Positions 1 through 8,614 of a DNA stretch of 64,000 bases are shown piece by piece (the first letter of the stretch is position 1; each line of letters starts with the position of its first letter). Source of the DNA: Armigeres subalbatus (taxonomy: Eukaryota > Arthropoda > Insecta > Diptera > Culicidae); the NCBI RefSeq assembly GCF_024139115.2, contig NC_085140.1:105784988-105848987 (forward strand), written 5' to 3'. A model generated the notes under the pieces. That model had not been told where the DNA came from, did no database searches, and worked only from the letters and a program-made list of their open reading frames with translations. The translations under genes and the position numbers were made by a program.

Positions 1-566
1 TTCAATTTCAACTAGCTGCATCGAAAACAGTAAGCAGATACGATTATGGAAAAGTTAATGTTCATATCTATGGTTTTTTAGTCTGTGCCGTAAATGGGTC
101 CCTGCCGGAAATACCATCCTAAATCCTATCCTATTCAGCATTCCCAGATTTACAATCCTACGCCTTTGCACGCAAGATTATCTGGATACCCTTATTAATA
201 ATATGCATTTTTGTCTGTAACTTTTATGCCATTTATCAGATGATATGATGAAGCAATGCATTCAAAGTTTGACGTACAAATTTCGAACACTCACTCGCTT
301 CTAAAAAAGTTATCAGAATTTGAATCAAAACGGGACTTAGATTGAAAATTTTAAATTGTTTACCAATGTTTGCGTTGATGATTCGAAATCGCAGCAGTGT
401 AAACTATTACATGCTATAATGGCAATCATCACGTGATTAATTAATTTATATTGAATTGACTTCGTGTAATTTCTTAGTGAGAATCAGATGTGTGTTTCAT
501 TTCTCTTAATTTTTTTCTTGTAATAACAAAATACAGAAGTATGGGAAATAGTGTGTATTCCTTAGG
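1..566. other. AT-rich sequence, no gene seen
   Basis: I see no coding signal, RNA gene or clear repeat boundary here. Base composition is like intron or intergenic DNA of the rest of the window. Confidence 0.5.
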
Positions 567-2297
567 GAGTATCCACAAATTACGTAACGCTCAGAGGGGA
601 GGGGGGTTGAGCGAAGTGTGACGATCCATACAAAATTTTCTACAAAAAGTGTGACATAGGGGTAGGGTGACCATATGAAATTTTTCAAAAGGAGGACAAT
701 TAAAAAAATCGAGGCGAAAAAGGAGGACATTTGGTTGAAAAAGGAGGACATGGAAAACAAGAAACCAAATGCTTCTTATGTTTTGCATAGCATAACGTTT
801 AAAAAATTTCGTTCTTCATTTGGATAAGAATATTATATTGGAAATGTTCCTACTGCTCGCTTACTGTGTAATAATCCAATCTCGTCGCTTTTTTTTAATA
901 TGCGTGGTCACAGCTGAAACCATAGAAATATTAGAAACCAATTGAACCCCTTTGTCATTGATTTGCTTCTGATGGGATGAGGACGCTATGAAGTAGCAAT
1001 GAGATGGTTCTAAAAAAGATTTTGTTAATCGATTCAAATACATCACTGTAGGAAATAATAGAATAATACTCAATACGTTCAAGAAGAATCACATTAAAAA
1101 ATAGATTACTATTTCAATCGTTCAATCAAATGTACATCACATCATATGTCGAATTTTGTAGACAAATTATCAGAGTGTCAGCGAGACACATCGAATTAAG
1201 TAGACATACGTGAGAGAGTCATCTGACTGAGCGTAAAATAGAGAATGCCGCTCGTAGAAGATATGAACGCGCACATCGATTGGGATAGTCAGTTTTGTGA
1301 CGAACGGTGTTGTTGACGGACGTGCGAAAAAAAAGAAAAGAAAAAAACAAATTCGAAAAAAGTGAATAAAAAAACAAGTGATATAATTAATAATCCTGGC
1401 TTGTGTGCAATTATTTAATAATAAAAAATAAAGAAACCCGACAATCACCTTCTTCTTTAAGAACATTAGGACAGGTACATCAATTCTTAACCTGATTTCA
1501 CATTTACGCCATAATAACGGGGACATCTCGTACCAACCGCTCCATTTACATTATTATTAATATTTTACTGAATTTATTGCAAGAAAAACTGAAACATTAT
1601 GATTTTCTAACGTTAAAACATAGAACCATCGATTACAATTCTGAACATTTAAGATGACTGACTAGAAACATTACACGAGATGCTCAGTAGACCTGCGGAA
1701 ATTTTCCTACAGTATCATTGATAATCACTGACATGCGAATAAGAATTATATAGTTAACTTTAAGTCTACGAAACTTTCAACTGTTTCCTGAAGAAATTCA
1801 AATGTCATAAGATGTGTAGATTACCAAAGATATTTTTTTTAAATTCCTGACTAAAAAAAAAAAATTACCAAAGCATGGCACCAAAGATGACATGCCTCAC
1901 TTTGCCCTGGGATTTGCCTATTCTAGGTAACGTACCGTACGATGATTTCAAAACGCAATTCGATGTGTTTTATTTGCACTTTGTTTTGTTATGCACTTTA
2001 CGGAAAATATTTCATATTGGAAAGCAAAACCACAATCGTTTGCAGCTGTATACTTTTTTTTTGCAAATAAATCTCTGTGTGTTTTTAAGTAAACCAAAAT
2101 TTCTTCAAGAATAGCTGTTTTTGCAACAGTTTCTTAAAAATATCCAAAAAGGAGGACATTTTAGTGCAAAAGGAAGACATCCGATTTTCATTGAAAACGG
2201 AGGACATGTCCTCCTTTACGATACCATATGGTCACCCTACATAGGGGGGAGCGGGGGTTGAAAATGCCCATGTTTTGCGTTTCGTAATCAATGGATC
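567..2297. mobile_element. MITE with CCACAAATTACGTAACGC-type ends, split by a later hAT insertion
   Basis: The left end at about 567-590 reads CCACAAATTACGTAACGC and the right end at about 2276-2296 is its degraded inverse (GCGTTTCGTAATCAATGGA). Without the insert at 663-2239 the element would be only about 150 bp, with G-rich tracts and no coding capacity. This is the layout of a short non-autonomous DNA transposon. The superfamily is not assigned because I cannot fix its own target duplication. Confidence 0.6.
663..2239. mobile_element. Non-autonomous hAT-type element, 1577 bp
   Basis: Perfect 15-bp terminal inverted repeats TAGGGTGACCATATG (663-677) and CATATGGTCACCCTA (2225-2239) are flanked by an exact 8-bp duplication CATAGGGG (655-662 and 2240-2247). 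An 8-bp duplication is the hAT signature. Subterminal copies of AAGGAGGACA occur three times near the left end (about 690-750) and three times near the right end (about 2150-2215), as expected for transposase-binding repeats. The short open frames inside show no transposase motif, so it was presumably moved in trans. It interrupts an older MITE. Confidence 0.85.
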
Positions 2298-2509
2298 TTC
2301 TCTTAGTTTCTTTTTCAGTCAGCTATTTATTGAATCTAAAGCATGTTATTTTCATTCATTTGTTCAATGTAGATTTGGTACCGTGTTTATATTTTCCATG
2401 TTATTTTATCATTATATTGTAATAGTTTCTCCGTAGAGAGATAACTCAGAGGATTACTGAGAGATTCATTTCATGTATCTTCCTTGTCAAAGATGAGGTA
2501 TCTGTAGAG
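2298..2509. other. Short spacer, nothing recognised
   Basis: AT-rich DNA between two transposons. No coding or structural signal seen. Confidence 0.4.
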
Positions 2510-2517
2510 CCTCGCAT

Positions 2518-2646
2518 CAGTGGCGTAGCCACGGGGGTGGTTTTGGGCATACCCCCCAGAGACAAAATTTTCAGAAGAAATTTTTTTTCGAGAAAAAAAA
2601 AATGTTCAGGAAACCCCCCCAGACCAATTTTCTGGCTACGCCACTG
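2518..2646. mobile_element. Small hAT-type MITE, 129 bp
   Basis: The ends are CAGTGGCGTAGCCA and, inverted, GGCTACGCCACTG. They are flanked by an exact 8-bp duplication CCTCGCAT (2510-2517 and 2647-2654). The interior is G/C-run rich and non-coding. The GGCGTAGCCA core recurs at the ends of the larger foldback element at 11985-15304, so the two may be related. Confidence 0.85.
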
Positions 2647-2654
2647 CCTCGCAT

Positions 2655-3180
2655 TGGTGATGCCCGTGTAAAGAGAGTTTATTCGTATGGAGAAAAAGTT
2701 CATCTTTGTGCTGTCAAAAGCGGAGCATAAAATGAACTTGCAACTCACATTTTTTGGGAGAGCAATTTTTAACAAACACATTCCAAACAAGATGATCAAA
2801 ACGAAGCCTGAATATATCCTGCTACTGCACTCACGCCGAGATGTTATACGTTCCAAGATTTGAATACAAAATTACTAATCCATAGTTGACGAACTTGGAT
2901 TTTCTCCATGCGTAATAAAACTGAAGAAATTAATAAACTGTTCAAAAATAAAACAACAACACACAGCGCTATAAGTTTCGTCCAACTGCCATTTCAAGCA
3001 CATTTCACCAATCAAACAAATTTGTACGTAAAATACTCTTTCAAGATACCTCTAATCTTCTTACGATTCGTCATATCGTCTACTATGAAGGCACCATTCG
3101 CACCATGTGCCCCGTTTGACATTTTCTTCACACCTTCTTCTGCTTTTGCGTTCTACCTTTCACCTCCAACATCGTAATAA
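2655..3180. other. AT-rich sequence without a supportable gene
   Basis: Short open frames exist but lack codon bias, splice context or recognisable domains. Confidence 0.4.
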
Positions 3181-3783
3181 AGACTTCTCGCGAGTATAAT
3201 ATATCGCGAAGACAGTATAGATTCGTAAACCAGACGGATTTATTATTCATGTCGATAGACGAGATTTTATTTTGGTTTTGTTATGAACTGATCCGCGTTT
3301 GTTATTGTGTAAATAGTATGCATCGCTGACGATCCACTGTTTCGCTGCTAGGTGCTTGATAAATTTTAATTTCAATTTATATGACGTGCTGCAATAATTC
3401 AAGGCTTGTCGAGTTTACAATGAGGATGAATCGTGTTGCTCGACGGTCTCGCGCTTATCAGTAGATATTTTTGAAAGAAATCCAGTGTTTACGTTATGTA
3501 AAGTGCAATAAAAAGCGCCGAAAGAATTATGATTATTTTCCTGTGAATGTATGGCCCTGTGGAATAATTCTTATGATATGTTCGTCAATTAGTTGGAGCA
3601 ATATTCCATCGCCTGGTCAACGATACTGGCCGAGAATAAACGTAAATTATCTGTGATCTCGTTCGAGCTAGGCACTTTTAAGATCTCCGTCCTTGTACAT
3701 AAAGAACGTCGGTCTAGTGGGAAGCAGATCGATGTAGTTATATCAATTAGTAGGAAAGTGAGCCTATTTCAAAAAGCAATAGA
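3181..3783 (+). promoter_or_regulatory. Possible promoter and 5' UTR of the membrane-protein gene
   Basis: This stretch lies directly upstream of the ATG at 3784. A TCAGTA sequence near 3459 fits the arthropod initiator consensus (TCAGT) and would give a 5' UTR of about 325 bases containing short upstream frames. No convincing TATA box is placed at the right distance. The assignment rests on position and one short motif only. Confidence 0.2.
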
Positions 3784-4340
3784 ATGACAGGTGATAGAAA
3801 AAATGAGTCCTTCAAACTGCTCCAGTTATCGGACGACTCAAAAAGTCTCTCAGATCTAGAACTGCCAGAGATTATCAACCAAAGGAAACGAAAAGTACGA
3901 AGGTTAGTAATAAGGTTTAGTAACGTTTCTAGAGTAAGAAGAGATCTCCACGTGCTTCATTATTTACGCACATTTACGTTTCGCTTTTTGCTGTGAAGCA
4001 TATCGACTATACTACGGGGTGTCCGAAGAAAGTAACAACTATTTGAATATTCAGAAGTATTTATCCACATGTATATTTGCGTGTGACGGAAATATTTTCC
4101 GACTACCTACATATTTTTTCAAATTTTCTTCGATCGTTTCTCATTTTAGGAAAACACGTTCAAGGACAACATCGGTTCGGCACGACGATGATCGACGGCC
4201 GGCTGGGTCACACATAGACTGCAAGAACTTCGGTCTTTGGCTGGCAATACTAATGACCATTATGTGGTTGTTCATAATATCCTACATCACGTCGGTTGTG
4301 CACAGTGAGAACCGTCGATTAGAAATAGCTATTCAGAAAG
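3784..4340 (+). CDS. 5' part of a gene for a type II single-pass membrane protein (two exons)
   Basis: Exon 1 is 3784-3902 and exon 2 is 4150-4340. Exon 1 ends AG before GTTAGTAA, two bases into a codon. Exon 2 begins after a pyrimidine-rich TTTCTCATTTTAG and restores the frame. It ends at AAAG before GTAAGT with one base of the next codon. The joined reading gives about 103 residues: a charged N-terminus beginning MTGDRKNESF, a basic stretch (QRKRKVRRKTRSR) and a hydrophobic helix of about 23 residues (core LAILMTIMWLFIISY), followed by HSENRRLEIAIQK. Basic residues ahead of a single helix suggest the N-terminus is cytoplasmic. I do not recognise the family. The gene is incomplete here because exon 2 ends at a donor; the rest lies downstream, possibly beyond the transposon-rich region. 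Confidence 0.6.
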
Positions 4341-4342
4341 GT

Positions 4343-4600
4343 AAGTGATGGGTTTATGCAAGGGTTCAAACGCATTGGATACAGCGGTAACATATTATCT
4401 GGAAAGTGGTGAAGCAGTCAAGGGCTGAAAGCCTCTCTAATAAAGAATAAAAAACATCTGTGTGAAGAATAAGGGATGACAACATTAAACATTTCCATCG
4501 AAATGGGTTTGTCACGTTTTTCTAATTTCCACGATTATCAGGTGCTAAGTAGGCTGTGAAGTGTAATGTTTGTTATTTAGTTCAGACAATATGACTTGCA
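4343..4600. other. Putative intron start, nothing else seen
   Basis: Follows the GTAAGT donor at 4341. AT-rich and non-coding. Confidence 0.35.
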
Positions 4601-5690
4601 TCTTGACGGACGAACGTGTGGTGATCGACAGGTGGAAGCAGCACTACGAGGAACATTTAAATAGCGCTGAGAGTATAGGCAGTGGCAGGTTCAGGCAGCG
4701 GAGCAGATGACTACGTCAGTTCAGCAGATGATGGAAGCCAAATTGTCCCCATCTTGAGGGAAGTTAAGCCAACAGCTAATCAGAACGTCGGCTCCAGGGG
4801 CACGTTCACCTCAATTTGGGAGATTTGTGCCAAGCCAACAGCTAAAGACCAGTAAAGCAGCTGGTAAGGATGGTATCGAAGCTGAGCTCATCATGATGGG
4901 CCCGGAAAAGCTGGCCTGCACAAACTGATTGTCAGAATCTGGGAAACTGAACAGCTACCGGAGGAGTGGAAGGAAGGGATCATATGCCCCATCTATAAGA
5001 AAGGTGACAAGCTGGAGTGTGAGAACTCGAGCGATCACCATCCTTAATGCCACCTACAAAGTGATCCCAAATCATTTTCCTTCGTCTGTCACCAATAGTG
5101 AATGAATTCGTGGGTACTCGAACGAATCAGATCTTTACTGTATCTGTATAATCATTCAACAATGCCGAGAATACCAGGTCCCAACGCACCATCTGTTCAT
5201 TGATTTCAAGACGGCATACGCGTAGAGCTATGGAAAATTATGGACGAGAATAGCTTCCTTGGGAAGCTTACCAGACTGATCAAAGCAACGGTGGATGATG
5301 TGCAAAACTGTGTGAAGATTTCGGGCAAACACTCCAGTTCGTTCGAATCGCGCCGGGGACAAAGACAAGATGATAGACTTTCATGCGTGTTGTTCAACAT
5401 TGCGCTAGAAGGTGTCATGCGGAGAGCCGGGGTACGATTTTCAACAGATCCAGTCAATTTATTGGTGATTATCGATGAATTCGTTCACCTTGGATCCTTG
5501 CTAATGGTTGATAATAATGTTAGTCGTGAAATACGAAGGTCCATCATCTGTGGGAGACGGGCCTACTACGGATTCCAGAAAAAACTGCGGTCAAAAAAAA
5601 TTCACCACCCACCAAATGTGCCATGTACAAAACGCTGATAAAACCGGTAGTCCTCTACGGACATGAAACTTGGACAAAAATGTGTTAAAA
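4600..5690 (+). pseudogene. Broken RTE-like non-LTR retrotransposon, reverse transcriptase part
   Basis: Pieces of one reverse transcriptase can be followed through several frameshifts. They are the pre-RT linker (LTDERVVIDRWKQHYEEHLN, from about 4605), [12 protein letters not shown] (about 4855), [14 protein letters not shown] (about 4985), motif A as HLFIDFKTAY (about 5195), a 132-codon open piece at 5240-5638, and the C-terminal signature TLIKPVVLYGHETWT (about 5631-5675). The sequence passes from the RAGVRFSTDP region straight to EFVHLGSLL, so the block holding the catalytic ADD motif is deleted. No active product is possible. The clade (RTE or a relative) is my judgement from these motifs. 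Confidence 0.75.
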
Positions 5691-5970
5691 TAATAATCGA
5701 AGATACGAAATGGAAGCATGAATTATTTGAATGAGATTTGAATTTCTTAATCGAAGCAATCGGCGTTCGAATAGTAGGCGCCCATTAGCACACGAATATG
5801 AGCTCGATTGACAGAACGAAACAAAGAAAGATATTAATCCGAATATTAGGTACATGGTCTATGTATCACTAGAGCAACTCGTCCTGTCAGAACATACTTG
5901 TGAGTACACAGCCCATGATAATTCAGATATTCGACGGATGTCCTAAGGATATTCGCTCGGCCACGACAAC
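5691..5970. other. Non-coding spacer, possibly decayed retrotransposon tail
   Basis: AT-rich sequence between the RT remnant and a SINE. No feature could be supported. Confidence 0.3.
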
Positions 5971-6226
5971 TGGGACAGAGCCGCCTAGCAGCATAGTGTT
6001 CATTAAGCACTTCCACAGTTATTAACTGCGAGGTTCCTAAGCCAGGTTATCATTTTTGCATTCGTATATCATGAAGCTAGCACGATGATACTTTTATGCC
6101 CAGGGAAGTCGAGACAATTTCCAATCCGAAAATTGCCTAGACCGGCACCGAGAATCGAACCCAGCCACCCTCAGCATGGTCTTGCTTTGTAGCCGCGCGT
6201 CTTACCGTACGGCTAAGGAGGGCCCC
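5971..6226 (-). mobile_element. Feilai-type tRNA-derived SINE, 3' truncated
   Basis: On the minus strand a tRNA-like head (near 6226) carries a B box GGTTCGATTC at about 6150-6163. It is followed by the Feilai body, with GTCTCGACTTCCCTGGGCAT and the near-terminal GGCGGCTCTGTCCCA. It matches the copy at 47150-47442 nearly base for base but lacks the GAA-type tail. RNA polymerase III would transcribe the family, and mobility would depend on LINE proteins in trans. Confidence 0.8.
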
Positions 6227-6249
6227 TCCTTGTACACATGGTATCGAAT

Positions 6250-6484
6250 TCAGTCACTTTTACCGATAGAAATAACCCAAAATGAATATATGATATTTTT
6301 ACACATTCTAACATCCCCCCTTCTTAAGAACAAACATCGTTGCTTTAAAAGCGATTTGTGTAAAAAAAAAAACCGCATAAAAACGACTTCAGTGCACATC
6401 GGGTATAAAGCGTTGACTCTTCCTTGATTGAATGGTCCAAGAAAATTGAAAATCCATCGAGAACCAACACCAACACCCTTTGAT
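6250..6484. other. AT-rich spacer
   Basis: No gene or boundary seen between Feilai and the tRNA-bearing repeat. Confidence 0.3.
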
Positions 6485-6905
6485 AGTTCAAACGAAGTTA
6501 TTTGCCTATTTCCGGGGATTAAGCCACCCGACTTGGACATTGATTTACAATATTGTGAAAACTCTTATGTGAATATGTACGTTATGTGGAATATATTGAT
6601 TTGAAAAATGTATTGGAGGTAACCACTTTCCCTTCGATGGAACTCGAACCCATGACCCTACAGTACGCTAGACTGGTGCCTTAACCAACTAAGCTACGAA
6701 GGACCTCCGTCGGCCTCCGCAACCTAGAGGCTACTGAACGAGCTCGAGATCCCAAATTGGACGCATAGTCAAATCACTCGCAATCCATTTCTCAAGCCAA
6801 CAATTCCACATGTGTATAATAGTACACTTTCACATTGGAGAAGCGTGAGTATTTAGAATGTCTGGCTGCTATACACATTCTTCATCAGCAACTGTACTGC
6901 TCAAG
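6485..6905 (-). mobile_element. tRNA-bearing repeat unit, single dispersed copy
   Basis: This is an inverted-orientation relative of the ~500-bp units at 58.2-60.1 kb. In reverse-complement order it holds the body (ending TGATGAAGAATGTG), the tRNA-like core (6630-6703), and the arm with AAATAGGCAAATAAC and CCACCCGACTTGG-type sequence. It preserves the uninterrupted arm ...TGTGAATATGTACG..., which is the empty-site reference for the insertion at 56439-62337. Confidence 0.75.
6630..6703 (-). tRNA. tRNA-like cloverleaf inside the repeat unit (decayed copy)
   Basis: The minus strand folds as 7-bp acceptor (TCCTTCG with CGAAGGG), D arm, anticodon arm with loop CTAGCGT (AGC) and T arm. The T stem contains a T in place of one C (GAGTTCCAT), giving a wobble pair. 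A and B boxes are kept. It sits in a mobile repeat, so it is probably not a working tRNA gene. Confidence 0.5.
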
Positions 6906-6907
6906 TG

Positions 6908-7397
6908 AGGACTACCGGTCTAATAAGCGTTTTGTAGATTGTCAGTTTGGTACGGCGGCGAACTCTATTCGATCGGAGCGTGTCCGGAGTCCAAAGTACG
7001 TACGATTTCCAGCCACTATGCGTCACCAAATTTCTCTGCTGATATCATTTTCAACAGTCAACAGTGAGCCCAAGTACACAAATTCTTCTACCACCTCGAT
7101 TTCGTCACCACCGATGCATTGTTACATTGTCTTTTCTTGAACCCCTTCCTATCTTTGTCTTCGACGTGTTGATGACTAGTCCGATCCGCTTAGCTTCCCT
7201 CTTCAGTCTGATGTAAGCTTCCTCCAACTTCTCAAAGTAACGTGCCATAATATCTATGTCGTCGGCGAAGCCAAATAGCTGGACGGACTTATTGAAGATT
7301 GTACCACTTGTGTTAATCCCTGCTCTTCGTATTACCCCTTCCAAAGCGATGTTGAATAGCGGACACGAAAGACCATCACCTTGCCGTAACCAAATAT
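6908..7397 (-). pseudogene. Reverse transcriptase fragment of an RTE-like element, begins at RQGDG
   Basis: Read on the minus strand from about 7397, the frame gives RQGDGLSCPLFNIALEGVIRR, then the catalytic block FADDIDIMAR (about 7250), then EAKRIGLVINTSKTK. A frameshift is followed by GDEIEVVEEFVYLGSLL and a decayed C-terminal region down to about 6910. The fragment begins exactly where a transposon end (CAAATATACTATATTAAC at 7393) abuts it, and the complementary front half of a similar RT lies at 16062-16470. Not functional. Confidence 0.75.
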
Positions 7398-7560
7398 ACT
7401 ATATTAACAATATGATTCCCTCTCACGAAATTTTGGCGACACCGCATGTGGCGCCATCCGTGCCCAAAAGGATCGATACACACTGAAACGAAACTATCCA
7501 AAATATGAGGATCGTTAAACACACACACTTCAAAATGTCATCAGAAAAAAAACTAGGGAT
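7393..7560. mobile_element. End of a DNA transposon inserted in an RT gene
   Basis: The terminus CAAATATACTATATTAAC begins right after CCGTAAC of the RT sequence. An inverted version of the same terminus lies beside the same RT position at 16117-16141 and 23435-23460. The interior boundary is not visible. Confidence 0.45.
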
Positions 7561-8612
7561 GCCTGATGTTTTTTCGTGCACATAATCGATTGAAGTTAAT
7601 CGAATGCCAACGGAAAATCAAATGTTCAGCAAAATTGTAGTAGACATGTTTTTGCTAATATGTATAATCAGGGAATCATTTTTTCTTGGATACGCTTGCG
7701 AAACAAGCGACAAAAGAGAACCAACGACAAAACTTTGTTTTTGTCGGAGATAATAATGACAAAGATCAGATTTTTTTTTGTGAGCAACAAAAAAAAAAGA
7801 CAATTTTGTTGCTAACTGTTCATCCCGTTATTTTGCATTATCTCTGCAGCAAATCTTGGTTTTAAGCTATCATAGTTTCTGCTTTTATGGAAATATTCGA
7901 GAATCTAACTATGATTACAAAATTATCATCGTATTCTCGAAAATATCAGAGCATGCAAGCCAAATGATTCTTGTCATATTGTTTTTGGGTTCTGACAAAG
8001 GCTTGTTGCGAGGTGCGTTTGTCAGTAACAAAGTCTGTTGACGACAAAGGGCGGTGCTCGAATATTGAGTCCCTGTGTACAATAAATTTTATTTTGCACG
8101 TTGAACCTCGTGTTGAACCATCATATCAAAAATGACACACGGTGAAACATTTGGAAGGCTAAGAGGTTGCTTTTGGAGTTAATATTCTTCATTCACATCT
8201 CGCTTTCTACTCGTTGTTTGTTTTCACACTTTTTTACTGTTTGACGGTTTTCATCCTACATTGGGCTAATTCTGCAGCTCGTTTTATTTTTTTATTTTTT
8301 TTTTGTTCAAATTTTAAAAATATTTAGAGGCATCAAATAATATGATTCTTTGGAAAATTTGACAATAAATTAGTCAAAGAATCGACTGAGACAAAAAAAA
8401 ACAAGATTATACTTTTGGGAAGTATCGATTTGAAAAAGACACTTTTATACACATATCGTACAAGAGTTCATGCATTTTACTATACATATAAACTAGCTAT
8501 TCATTTTGCAATCAACCAAATTGATCACATGGTTTAAACATATACGAACGTAGCACAAAATACTTCAAGCACTTCTGGGGGAATTCGTGAATGAATCAAA
8601 TTGATTTTGATA
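7561..8612. other. AT-rich intergenic or intronic DNA
   Basis: Poly-A/T tracts and short open frames only. No supportable gene. Confidence 0.4.
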
Positions 8613-8614
8613 TA

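Noticed and set aside
1875..2114. 79-codon frame starting MAPKMTCLTLPWDLP in the hAT element
   Set aside because: No hAT transposase or BED zinc-finger motif; too short and isolated to call.
2446..2856. 136-codon minus-strand frame
   Set aside because: It runs straight through the 129-bp MITE at 2518-2646, so it cannot be an ancient gene, and has no domain.
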